Below are positions 1 through 7,189 of a stretch of 37,487 bases of DNA, one piece after another (position 1 is the stretch's first letter; every line of letters begins with the position of its first letter). Location: the NCBI GenBank assembly GCA_900539195.1, contig UQBC01000026.1, positions 1-37,487 on the forward strand, read 5' to 3'. Source of the DNA: an uncultured Oscillospiraceae bacterium (GTDB taxonomy: Bacteria > Bacillota > Clostridia > Oscillospirales > Ruminococcaceae). The position numbers were made by a program, and so were the translations under genes. The notes under the pieces are model-generated. The model did not search any database. It was not told the DNA's origin and saw nothing but the letters and a program-made list of their open reading frames with translations.

Positions 1-41
1 GAGCCTTATCGTCGGCAGCGTCAGATGTGTATAAGAGACAG
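1..41 (+). other. Nextera read-1 adapter plus index (artefact)
   Basis: Positions 9-41 match the 33-base Illumina Nextera read-1 adapter, ending in the 19-base Tn5 mosaic end at 23-41. Bases 1-8 (GAGCCTTA) lie exactly where the i5 index sits, and from memory they match a catalogued i5 index. This is not genomic sequence. It provides a false ATG at 25 in frame with thrS and false reading frames on the other strand. Confidence 0.97.
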
Positions 42-84
42 ACTAAAGACCGCTCTCGTATGGCGGCTTAACGGAGGAAAAACA

Positions 85-2004
85 ATGATAAAAGTTACAC
101 TGAAAGACGGCAGCGTAAAGGAACTTGAAAGTGCTTGTTCCGTATTTGACGTTGCAAAGGAAATAAGCCCTCGTCTTGCAAAGGCGGCTTGCGTTGCAAA
201 GATTGACGGCGAGATCAAGGATCTGCGTACTGTAATTGACAGCGACTGCACACTTGAAATACTTACATTTGACGATGAAGACGGTAAGAAAGCGTTCCGT
301 CACACTGCATCTCACATTCTGGCACAGGCTGTCAAAAGACTTTACCCTGAGGTAAAGCTGGCGATAGGTCCTGCTATAGATAACGGATTCTATTACGATT
401 TTGATAAAGATACTCCCTTTATGCCTGAAGATCTCGAGGCTATCGAAGCAGAGATGAAGAAGATAGTAAAGGAAGATTTAAAGCTCGAACAGTTTGAAAT
501 GGCTCCTGCAGATGCTATTAAGTATCTCAAGGAGATTGACGAGCCTTACAAGGTTGAGCTTTGCGAGGAACACGCAGGCAAGAACGAGCCTATATCCTTC
601 TATAAGCAGGGCGAATTCACAGATTTATGTGCAGGTCCTCACCTTATGTCAACAGGCTTTGTAAAGGCATTCAAGCTGACAAGCTGTACAGGCGCTTACT
701 GGAGAGGCAGTGAAAAGAACAAGATGCTCTCCCGTATCTATGCCACAGCATTCCCCAAGGCATCAGAGCTTGAGGCATACCTCAATATGATTGAAGAAGC
801 GAAGAAGCGTGACCACAGAAAGCTCGGCAAGGAGCTTGAGCTGTTCACTATTATGGACGAGGGTCCCGGATTCCCGTTCTTCTTACCTAAGGGTATGACG
901 CTCAAGAATACTCTTATTGATTACTGGCGTCAGATACACACCCGTGACGGCTATGTTGAGATTTCCACTCCTATAATGCTCAACCGTCAGCTATGGGAAA
1001 CATCGGGTCACTGGGATCATTACAAAGAGAATATGTATACTACTGTAATTGACGATACAGAGTTTGCCATAAAGCCTATGAACTGTCCGGGCGGAATACT
1101 TGTATACAAGTCAAAGCCCCGTTCATACAGAGATTTACCTATGAGAATGGGCGAACTCGGACTTGTTCACCGTCACGAAAAGTCAGGCGCACTTCACGGT
1201 CTTATGCGTGTAAGATGCTTCACACAGGACGATGCGCATATCTTTATGACTCCCGATCAGATTACGGACGAGATAAAGGGCGTTGTAAGACTTATTGACG
1301 AGGTTTACAAGCTGTTCGGATTCAAGTATCACGTTGAGCTTTCAACACAGCCCGAAGACAGTATGGGCAGTCAGGAAGACTGGGATATGGCTACAGAGGG
1401 TCTGCGTAAGGCTCTTGACGGTCTTGGACTTCCTTACGTTGTAAACGAGGGCGACGGTGCATTCTACGGTCCTAAGATTGACTTCCATCTTGAAGACTCG
1501 CTCGGCAGAACGTGGCAGTGCGGTACTATCCAGCTTGACTTCCAGCTGCCTATGAGATTTGAACTTGAATACACAGGTGCGGACGGCGAAAAGCACAGAC
1601 CTATTATGATTCACCGTGTTGTATTCGGCTCTATCGAAAGATTTATCGGTATCCTGACCGAACATTTTGCAGGTGCGTTCCCGATATGGCTTGCTCCCGT
1701 ACAGGTTGAGCTTATGCCTATTGCCGACCGTCACAACGAGTTTACATCAAAGGTTGCCGCAGAGCTTAAGAAGCGTGGCATAAGAGTAGAGGTTGACGGC
1801 AGAAGCGAGAAGATAGGCTTCAAGATTCGTGAAGCACAGCTTCAGAAGATTCCTTATATGCTTGTTATAGGCGATAAGGAGGTTGAAACAGAAAACGTTT
1901 CTATCCGTTGCCGCAAGCGTGGCGATATCGGTACAATGTCGGTATCTGATTTCTGTGATATGGTAGAAAAAGAGATAAGAGAAAAGACTATCATTACCGA
2001 TTGA
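85..2004 (+). CDS. thrS: Threonyl-tRNA synthetase
   Basis: Charges tRNA-Thr with threonine in the cytoplasm. It has 639 residues, the usual bacterial length. The order is TGS domain (about 1-61), editing domain with H73-x3-H77 and C182/H186, class II catalytic core, and a C-terminal anticodon-binding domain from about residue 540. The zinc ligands C334 (in MNCPGG), H385 and H510 fall almost exactly at E. coli numbering. The start is ATG 85, because GGAGG lies at 73-77 and the domain begins at once. The in-frame ATG at 25 lies in the adapter and would add a false MCIRDR-type leader. Only 43 genomic bases precede the start, so a T-box leader, common on Firmicutes thrS, cannot be judged. A YjfB-like gene follows after 21 bases with its own ribosome site. 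Confidence 0.97.
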   Translation: MIKVTLKDGSVKELESACSVFDVAKEISPRLAKAACVAKIDGEIKDLRTVIDSDCTLEILTFDDEDGKKAFRHTASHILAQAVKRLYPEVKLAIGPAIDNGFYYDFDKDTPFMPEDLEAIEAEMKKIVKEDLKLEQFEMAPADAIKYLKEIDEPYKVELCEEHAGKNEPISFYKQGEFTDLCAGPHLMSTGFVKAFKLTSCTGAYWRGSEKNKMLSRIYATAFPKASELEAYLNMIEEAKKRDHRKLGKELELFTIMDEGPGFPFFLPKGMTLKNTLIDYWRQIHTRDGYVEISTPIMLNRQLWETSGHWDHYKENMYTTVIDDTEFAIKPMNCPGGILVYKSKPRSYRDLPMRMGELGLVHRHEKSGALHGLMRVRCFTQDDAHIFMTPDQITDEIKGVVRLIDEVYKLFGFKYHVELSTQPEDSMGSQEDWDMATEGLRKALDGLGLPYVVNEGDGAFYGPKIDFHLEDSLGRTWQCGTIQLDFQLPMRFELEYTGADGEKHRPIMIHRVVFGSIERFIGILTEHFAGAFPIWLAPVQVELMPIADRHNEFTSKVAAELKKRGIRVEVDGRSEKIGFKIREAQLQKIPYMLVIGDKEVETENVSIRCRKRGDIGTMSVSDFCDMVEKEIREKTIITD

Positions 2005-2025
2005 TAGCTTAAAGGAGGTCTTATT

Positions 2026-2223
2026 ATGGATCTTACTTCTTACATTGCGAGTATGTCTGTCAGTATGGCACAGGCAAACGTAGCACAGAGCGTTTCCACA
2101 GCAATGCTGTCAAAGAGCATCGACAGCATCGAGCAAAGCGGGGCAGAGGTGGTTGATCTTATCAACAGCGCCGATATTCCGCCTGCCGGAGTAACAGGAC
2201 ACGTTCTGAATATCAAAGCATAA
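2026..2223 (+). CDS. Small YjfB-like putative motility protein
   Basis: This 65-residue protein begins MDLTSYIASMSVSMAQANV and is rich in Ala, Ser and Met, with no signal peptide or membrane segment. It resembles the YjfB family (annotated 'putative motility protein'), small Firmicutes proteins of unknown biochemical role whose N-terminus has the same alternating Ser/Met/Gln helix. AAAGGAGG at 2011-2018 gives excellent spacing to ATG 2026. It lies 21 bases after thrS and just before a strong terminator, so it probably shares the thrS transcript. No flagellar gene is visible in the window, so the motility label is by family only. Confidence 0.75.
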   Translation: MDLTSYIASMSVSMAQANVAQSVSTAMLSKSIDSIEQSGAEVVDLINSADIPPAGVTGHVLNIKA

Positions 2224-2229
2224 TTTTTG

Positions 2230-2258
2230 AAAACTGCCGATCTTTCGGCAGTTTTTCT
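2230..2258 (+). terminator. Intrinsic terminator of thrS-yjfB-like
   Basis: An 11-bp stem pairs 2230-2240 with 2245-2255 around a TCTT loop, and the right arm runs into a T tract (2252-2256). It lies directly after the YjfB-like stop codon. Confidence 0.92.
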
Positions 2259-2267
2259 TTTCCCCTC

Positions 2268-2296
2268 TTGACATGGAGTTAACTCCATGTGATAAT
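2268..2296 (+). promoter_or_regulatory. merR promoter with palindromic operator
   Basis: TTGACA at 2268-2273 and GATAAT at 2291-2296 are 17 bp apart. Alternatively TAATAT at 2293-2298 gives the 19-bp spacer typical of MerR-activated promoters. Exactly between the hexamers, 2271-2290 is a perfect 20-bp palindrome, ACATGGAGTTAACTCCATGT. MerR-family dimers bind such sites inside the spacer and untwist the promoter, so autoregulation by the gene that follows is likely. No other copy of the palindrome was seen in the window. Confidence 0.85.
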
Positions 2297-2325
2297 ATAG
2301 ATAAACCGAAAGGACGTGATATATT

Positions 2326-2700
2326 ATGACTATTTCAGAAGTCAGCAAAAAGTACGATATTTCAACTGACACGCTCCGCTATTATGAACGTATCGGCTTA
2401 CTTCCCCCTGTTCCGAGAACAAAGAGCGGTCTGCGTGATTATGATGAGAATTCCTGCAAATCCGTAGAGTTTATCAAGTGTATGCGTAACGCAGGACTTC
2501 CCATTGAGGCACTTATAGAATATATGACGCTTTTCAAAGAGGGTGACTCTACCGCAGAAGCCCGTATGGCGATACTTGTCGAACAGCGTGAGGCACTTAT
2601 AAGCAGGATTGAAGAAATGCAGAGTACGCTTTCCCGTCTTGACAGGAAAATCGAAATGTACAAGGGTATATGTTCGCCCGGTTGTTGCGGTAAAAAGTAG
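2326..2700 (+). CDS. MerR-family transcriptional regulator
   Basis: A DNA-binding regulator of 124 residues. The N-terminal winged helix (about 1-70) has the family signature STDTLRYYERIGLLPP. A dimerising coiled coil follows at about 80-113, then a short tail with C116, C120 and C121. The lack of a long C-terminal domain puts it with small thiol-, aldehyde- or metal-responsive members (AdhR/YyaN/NmlR-like). The tail cysteines suggest metal or thiol sensing, but that is inference. It stands alone between two terminators, with a palindromic operator in its own promoter, so its targets other than itself lie outside this window or are unknown. The start at ATG 2326 has an upstream AAAGGA. Confidence 0.92.
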   Translation: MTISEVSKKYDISTDTLRYYERIGLLPPVPRTKSGLRDYDENSCKSVEFIKCMRNAGLPIEALIEYMTLFKEGDSTAEARMAILVEQREALISRIEEMQSTLSRLDRKIEMYKGICSPGCCGKK

Positions 2701-2707
2701 GATTATA

Positions 2708-2746
2708 AAAACAGCGCCCGTGTAAAGCCACACGGACGCTGCTTTT
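2708..2746. terminator. Bidirectional terminator, merR / DUF4364
   Basis: The stem pairs 2712-2723 with 2730-2741, with one C/A mismatch and loop AAAGCC. It is flanked by an A run on the left and TTTT on the right, so it can work in both directions between the convergent merR and DUF4364 genes. Confidence 0.85.
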
Positions 2747-2767
2747 ATGTGCGTTTTTAAAATGATT

Positions 2768-3367
2768 TTAAATCTTCGTATCATCAAGCACTTCCTGTAT
2801 CTCCTTTTCCGATACGGTGAGATACCCTTGAATAAATGAATTCAGTACGTTTCTGTACGCACCCACAGGATTGTCGAAAACCCTCTTTTCCATCTGTTCG
2901 GCGCTTTCCTTTGTCGGAGCGTAGATTTTAAGCTCCATAAGATCCGTTCCGCCCATCTCGTTTATAAACCGTATGCAAAGCTGATAGCCGCCTTGCTCGA
3001 CCTTTACTATCTCGGTCTTGACGGTTTTTTCGAGCCGTGAATGTGAAGTGATTTTCTTTGCGTAGTATATCGTGTCCTCCCTTATCGAAAGGGGAATAGT
3101 GTAAGCAAGTTCGATAGCGAGATATTCGCTCTTTGCCGTTGGCAGACAGGTTTCGTCATTGCCGGCTTTTTCGCAGATTATAAGACCCTTGTCTTCCATA
3201 TCGAAAAGACAGCAGATAAGATCGAAATACATTACAAAATCGTGGTCGACCGTGCATCGCATAAGCTCGTCTTTTGTGATACTGCCGACCTTGTACAGAA
3301 TATATGCCACAAGCACCTCAATGTCCTTGCGGTCATAGAGCGTGTATTTAGGGACAGGTATACTCAT
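2768..3367 (-). CDS. DUF4364 family protein
   Basis: A 199-residue soluble protein matching the DUF4364 family, which is largely confined to Clostridia and has no established function. The N-terminal third (about 15-90) reads like a winged helix: helices at LVAYILYKVGSI and DFVMYFDLICCLFDMEDKGLI, then a turn and strand. This suggests a DNA-binding or regulatory role, which is inference. The C-terminal half is alternating strand and helix without recognisable catalytic motifs. It is the last gene of the aroA-aroC-DUF4364 run, 26 bases after aroC, with AAGGAGGAGC just before ATG 3367. It ends at the shared terminator with merR. Confidence 0.8.
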   Translation of the reverse strand: MSIPVPKYTLYDRKDIEVLVAYILYKVGSITKDELMRCTVDHDFVMYFDLICCLFDMEDKGLIICEKAGNDETCLPTAKSEYLAIELAYTIPLSIREDTIYYAKKITSHSRLEKTVKTEIVKVEQGGYQLCIRFINEMGGTDLMELKIYAPTKESAEQMEKRVFDNPVGAYRNVLNSFIQGYLTVSEKEIQEVLDDTKI

Positions 3368-3393
3368 ATTGCTCCTCCTTTCAGATATGAACG

Positions 3394-4470
3394 TCAGATA
3401 ACATAAGATAAAATCGCAAGGTTTGCCGCCGACTCAATGCAGGGTACAGCCCTCGGAACGATGCAGGGATCGTGCCTGCCCTTGATACAAAGCGTTTCTT
3501 CCGTCATAGTGGTATAATCAACTGTTTTCTGCGGACGGGCGATTGACGGGGTAGGCTTCATCGCAACACGGAATACTACAGGCATACCGCTTGTGATACC
3601 GCCTAAAATGCCTCCGTGGTTATTCGTCCTTGTCCTGATTTTGCCATTTTCAATGCAGAACTCGTCATTGTTGTTACTGCCGTACATATTCGCAACATCA
3701 AAGCCTGCGCCGAATTCAATGCCCTTGACAGCAGGCACGCCGAATACCGCCTGTGAAATCCTGTTTTCGATGCCGTCGAACATAGGCGAGCCTATGCCCG
3801 CAGGAAGTCCGACCGCCGCATATTCGATAATTCCGCCTACCGAATCGAGCTTTGCCGCCGCATCTGCTATAACATCTCTCATCTGCTGTTCAACGTTAGT
3901 ATTGATAAGCGGAAGATAGCGGCTTCTGACCTGCTTTAATTGCTCGGTATTCACGTTCACAGGGTCAAAGCGTTCATCGCCTGCGTCCATTATCGACAGG
4001 ATATGCGCTCCTGTGGTTATCCCCTTGCTTTCGAGTATCTGCGATGCTATCGCTCCCGCAAAAACCAGCGGTGCGGTAATTCTTCCCGAAAAATGTCCAC
4101 CGCCACGCAGATCGTTACTTCCGTTATAACGCACATATCCCGTATAATCGGCGTGACCGGGCCGTGCAAGGTGGCTCACGCTCTTATAATCAGCCGAATG
4201 CTGATCTGTATTCTGTATCACAGCGCAAAGGGGAGTGCCTGTCAGCACACCGTCCACCATCCCCGATACTACATTCGGAAAATCCTTTTCACTGCGCATT
4301 GTGCTTGTGCCGTCTTTCTTCGGCGCACGTCTTGCCATAAAGTCAAGCACAGCATCAAAGTCGATTCCGATTCCACCGGGAAGCCCGTCTATCACAACAC
4401 CGATAGCCTTTCCGTGCGATTCGCCAAATATTGAAACCGAAAGCTCTCCGAATTTAAACGCTGATGACAT
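3394..4470 (-). CDS. aroC: Chorismate synthase
   Basis: Converts 5-enolpyruvylshikimate-3-phosphate (EPSP) to chorismate with reduced FMN, the last step of the shikimate pathway. The 358 residues match family length. Signatures are GESHG at 16-20 (H19 acid), the MARRAP arginines R47-R48, RPGHADYTGYVRYNG, the glycine-rich RGGGHFSGR, and a C-terminal NNHGGILGGITSG FMN/substrate segment. The start at 4470 has GGAGG at 4479-4483. The first 17 bases overlap the end of aroA in another frame, so the two are translationally coupled. No NADPH:FMN reductase domain is present, so it is a monofunctional type that depends on reduced flavin from elsewhere. Confidence 0.97.
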   Translation of the reverse strand: MSSAFKFGELSVSIFGESHGKAIGVVIDGLPGGIGIDFDAVLDFMARRAPKKDGTSTMRSEKDFPNVVSGMVDGVLTGTPLCAVIQNTDQHSADYKSVSHLARPGHADYTGYVRYNGSNDLRGGGHFSGRITAPLVFAGAIASQILESKGITTGAHILSIMDAGDERFDPVNVNTEQLKQVRSRYLPLINTNVEQQMRDVIADAAAKLDSVGGIIEYAAVGLPAGIGSPMFDGIENRISQAVFGVPAVKGIEFGAGFDVANMYGSNNNDEFCIENGKIRTRTNNHGGILGGITSGMPVVFRVAMKPTPSIARPQKTVDYTTMTEETLCIKGRHDPCIVPRAVPCIESAANLAILSYVI

Positions 4471-5671
4471 CTGCTATACCTCCGAGCGCCCTGAAATCGT
4501 CAAAAAATCCCGGATAGGATTTGTTTGTACATTCTGCGCCTTTTATAATTACTTCGCCTGTTGATCTCGTAGCCGCAACAGCGCCTGCCATTGCTATCCT
4601 GTGATCGTTATAATTGCGTACCGTACCGCCCTTGAACGCTTCAACAGGGAATATTTCAATGCTGTTTTCCGTAGAAACTGCTTTACCGCCTAAATCGTTT
4701 ATAAGCTCTGTGGTGGCGGCAAGACGGTCGCATTCCTTGATGCGTAATCTCTCGCAGTTGATTATCCTGCACGGCTTTTTCCAGAAGCTCATCATCACCG
4801 CAATCGCAGGAACGAGGTCGGGAATATCCGATGCGTCTATTACCGACAGATCGCCGCCGTTTCTGAATTTTTCGGCAATGTCAATTATAGCCTTATCACC
4901 CTGCACGCTGTTCAGGTTGAGATTTGTAAGTTCTATATCCGAGCCTGCACAGTTTGCCGCAAGAAAAAACGCACTCTGCGACATATCGGCCTCCACTGTG
5001 CAATTATGCGGCTGATACTTCTGACCGCCTTTTATAAAATAACCATTCTCTGTTTCGCAAACCCCGACCCCGAACTGCTTCATACAGTCTATTGTAATAT
5101 TGACATAAGGCTTCGACTCAAGACGGGTAGTAAGAATTATCTCGCTGTCCTTTGAAAGCACAGAGAGTGCGAACAGTAGCCCTGTTATAAACTGCGATGA
5201 AACACTTCCGTCAATATAATACTTTCCGCCGTTAAGCCTGCCCTTGACCCTGTACGGCATCGAAAGCGTTTCAAACACAGCGCCGTTTTCTGTCATAGGC
5301 TCAATCAGTGGCGTTATAGGTCTTTCAGGGAGTTTTCCTCTGCCCGTAAATTCCGCTTCACAGCCGAAAGCCGAGAATATCGGTATCATAAATCTTAGCG
5401 TTGAGCCGCTTTCAAAGCAATCCACTGCGGCTTTTTCTGAGGGCTGAGTTATCCCCGTAATGTCATAACTGCCGTCTTTGCCGTTTATTATTGCACCGAG
5501 TGCCGTCAATGCATTTATTGTTGCGTGCAGATCCATACACTCAAGCAGGTTATCTATATGTGTCATACCGTCACAAAAAGCCGCACATATAAGCATCCTG
5601 TGAGAAATGCTCTTTGACGGCGGCACTATCAGCTTTCCACCGAGCTTTGACGGTGTTATTTTTATATCCAT
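4454..5671 (-). CDS. aroA: EPSP synthase (3-phosphoshikimate 1-carboxyvinyltransferase)
   Basis: Joins phosphoenolpyruvate to shikimate-3-phosphate, one step before AroC. It has 405 residues, slightly below the usual 425-430. Active-site features visible are K20-S21 and R25 in PPSKSISHR, the PEP loop ESGSTLRF with G89 and R93, R117 in KLPERP, S159-Q160, D285 in DIPDLVPA, and YNDHRIAMA near the C-terminus. The PEP loop differs from the class I GNAGTAMR form but keeps the glycine at the glyphosate-relevant position. It has its own promoter (5706-5734) and overlaps aroC by 17 bases. No other shikimate gene is adjacent. Confidence 0.97.
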   Translation of the reverse strand: MDIKITPSKLGGKLIVPPSKSISHRMLICAAFCDGMTHIDNLLECMDLHATINALTALGAIINGKDGSYDITGITQPSEKAAVDCFESGSTLRFMIPIFSAFGCEAEFTGRGKLPERPITPLIEPMTENGAVFETLSMPYRVKGRLNGGKYYIDGSVSSQFITGLLFALSVLSKDSEIILTTRLESKPYVNITIDCMKQFGVGVCETENGYFIKGGQKYQPHNCTVEADMSQSAFFLAANCAGSDIELTNLNLNSVQGDKAIIDIAEKFRNGGDLSVIDASDIPDLVPAIAVMMSFWKKPCRIINCERLRIKECDRLAATTELINDLGGKAVSTENSIEIFPVEAFKGGTVRNYNDHRIAMAGAVAATRSTGEVIIKGAECTNKSYPGFFDDFRALGGIADVISV

Positions 5672-5705
5672 TGTGTTCCACCCTTGATATACGTTTATCT
5701 AATTA

Positions 5706-5734
5706 ATAATACTATAAAACAGCCTAAAAGTCAA
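5706..5734 (-). promoter_or_regulatory. Promoter of aroA-aroC-DUF4364
   Basis: On the minus strand TTGACT (5734-5729) and TATTAT (5711-5706) are separated by 17 bp, about 35 bases upstream of the aroA start. It lies downstream of the tetR terminator, so the aro operon is transcribed independently. Confidence 0.8.
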
Positions 5735-5756
5735 GAAAATCACACCCCGGTATACG

Positions 5757-5793
5757 CAAAAAACCGGTTGCCTGCATTCGGCAACCGGTTTTT
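5757..5793 (-). terminator. Terminator of tetR
   Basis: A GC-rich stem with arms AACCGGTTGCC and GGCAACCGGTT (about 5760-5790) is flanked by A and T runs. Read on the minus strand it ends in a run of six T immediately after the tetR stop codon. The symmetry would let it act in both directions. Confidence 0.92.
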
Positions 5794-5795
5794 TA

Positions 5796-6359
5796 TTACT
5801 TTTTACTTGCATTTTCAAGAGCTGTCCTGAGAGTTCCGGTAAGGAGTGAAGACATCTTTGCGATAAGGTCGTCAGGCTCGCTCTTCATACCGCCCTCAAG
5901 CCAGTCAAGTACTATTCCCACAATAGCGTACTTATAGAATGACGCTATGAATTTTTTGTCCTCATCAGAAACATCCAGTTTAAGTTGCTTTGATGCGTTT
6001 CCGATGAACTTATTTGCAAAATCCAGTGAAACGCTGTAAAGATAACGTTCAATCGTTTCACGGTGAAGTGAATTGTAAACGTGGTAAATCAGCTTCTTAT
6101 TTTCCTTTACAAAGCAGAGTCCCGTCTTGAGCCCTTCCTCCCAAGACTGTCCGATTATCATCTCATCTACCGACTTTTGTGCTTCTGCAAGAAAAATCTC
6201 TTCAAGAAGCTGATAAATATCACTGTAATGATAATAGAACGTGTTGCGGTTTACTCCGCAGTCGTCGGTGATATTCTTTACCGTAATTTTATCTAAGGGC
6301 TGATTGCTCAGCAGTTTTTTGAACGATTCCTGTATTGCTCTTTTGGTAAGTGCGGACAT
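5796..6359 (-). CDS. TetR/AcrR-family regulator
   Basis: A 187-residue repressor-type protein. The N-terminal TetR helix-turn-helix (about 8-52) contains TVKNITDDCGVNRNTFYYHY. The helical C-terminal domain (about 60-185) resembles the DhaS/TetR_C_7-like type, which binds unknown ligands. It is divergent from the DUF308-MMPL-heptad-repeat genes with a 230-base shared control region. This is the standard arrangement for a local repressor of an RND-type exporter, so it probably controls both itself and that operon. It has its own promoter and a strong terminator. Confidence 0.9.
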   Translation of the reverse strand: MSALTKRAIQESFKKLLSNQPLDKITVKNITDDCGVNRNTFYYHYSDIYQLLEEIFLAEAQKSVDEMIIGQSWEEGLKTGLCFVKENKKLIYHVYNSLHRETIERYLYSVSLDFANKFIGNASKQLKLDVSDEDKKFIASFYKYAIVGIVLDWLEGGMKSEPDDLIAKMSSLLTGTLRTALENASKK

Positions 6360-6412
6360 ATTACCTCCGTTTTTAGCCTGTGGTTTCTCCTGCTTTCTAT
6401 TTTACGGTTATA

Positions 6413-6441
6413 ATTATACAACATTCCCGTTAAAAATTCAA
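6413..6441 (-). promoter_or_regulatory. tetR promoter
   Basis: On the minus strand TTGAAT (6441-6436) and TATAAT (6418-6413) are separated by 17 bp, with the tetR start about 55 bases downstream. The hexamers are close to consensus. The -10 lies inside a near-palindromic AT-rich element, GTTATAATTATAC (6407-6419). Confidence 0.8.
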
Positions 6442-6560
6442 GTTTTAGGCAAAAAGTCGCATCTGCCTAAAAATCGGTCAATTTATACCGATTGCCCTAA
6501 AATTGAACAGTGGCGCAGGATTGACCGTTGTATAAACCGTCACGGCGGGTTAAAATATAG
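6437..6560. promoter_or_regulatory. Shared control region, tetR / DUF308-MMPL
   Basis: Three copies of TGCC(C)TAAAA occur: 6443-6451 on the minus strand, and 6464-6472 and 6493-6502 on the plus strand. The first two form a 9-bp inverted repeat spaced by 12. Two of the boxes are followed by TTGAA in the direction of their own gene (minus 6452-6437, plus 6492-6507). A second inverted repeat is ATCGGT/ACCGAT (6473-6478/6487-6492). GTTGTATAA also occurs in both promoters (minus near 6413-6421, plus 6527-6535). The best plus-strand promoter I can find is weak: TTGTAT 6528-6533, a 17-bp spacer and TAAAAT 6551-6556. The boxes are candidates for TetR binding; this is inference. Confidence 0.5.
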
Positions 6561-6589
6561 CTGTAAAGAAAAAGAAAGGACTGAAAATC

Positions 6590-7189
6590 ATGAGATTTAT
6601 CAAACGTGCAAAAGCAGCATATATTTCCACTTGCGCCGCAATAGCGGTCATAGGACTTATACTTATTCTTTTCCCGGAGATTTCAATGCTTGCGGTATGC
6701 TATATGCTCGGAATAGCAGCTATAGTATTCGGCATTGTAAAAATCACGGGATATTTTTCAGCCGACCCCTACGGGCTGGCGTTCCAGTTTGACTTTGCAT
6801 TCGGTATCATAGCGATCCTGCTCGGACTTGTAGTTATTATCCATCCGGGTAATATAATGGCTCTGGTGCCTGTCATAATGGGCATTTATTTTATGATTGA
6901 CGGCATAATGAAGATACAGACAGCCGTTGATGCAAAGCGTTTCGGCGTAAGGAGCTGGTGGCTGATTCTTGTCAGCGCAATAGTTACAGGCGGAATAGGA
7001 ATACTGTTACTCGTAAATCCCTTTGAGAGTGCGGTAGCGCTTACTGTTCTGCTCGGTATCACATTGCTTGCGGACGGCATTTCAAATATATGGATCGCCG
7101 CATACACAGTCAAGGCTATAAAAAAAGAAGTACACGCCGATGACAAAATCTATGTAGAAACAAGCAACAGGGAGGACAAAGATGATTAA
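6590..7189 (+). CDS. DUF308 (HdeD-like) membrane protein
   Basis: A 199-residue integral membrane protein with about six hydrophobic segments arranged as pairs (roughly 10-30, 34-53, 66-86, 88-106, 124-143, 147-170), the pattern of DUF308/HdeD proteins. In E. coli HdeD is linked to acid resistance, but the biochemical role of the family is not settled. The C-terminal tail (about 175-199) is charged and cytoplasmic by the positive-inside rule. It is the first gene of the operon, and its last 8 bases overlap the MMPL start. AAAGGA precedes ATG 6590. An accessory role for the exporter that follows is inference from position. Confidence 0.85.
   Translation: MRFIKRAKAAYISTCAAIAVIGLILILFPEISMLAVCYMLGIAAIVFGIVKITGYFSADPYGLAFQFDFAFGIIAILLGLVVIIHPGNIMALVPVIMGIYFMIDGIMKIQTAVDAKRFGVRSWWLILVSAIVTGGIGILLLVNPFESAVALTVLLGITLLADGISNIWIAAYTVKAIKKEVHADDKIYVETSNREDKDD

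Noticed and set aside
42..84. T-box leader for thrS
   Set aside because: Only 43 genomic bases are present upstream, so it can be neither seen nor excluded.
3593..4434. Long plus-strand open frames opposite aroC
   Set aside because: They lack ribosome sites and recognisable domains and are mirror frames of a conserved gene. The same applies to antisense frames over the MMPL, heptad, hydrogenase, glgP and lepA genes.
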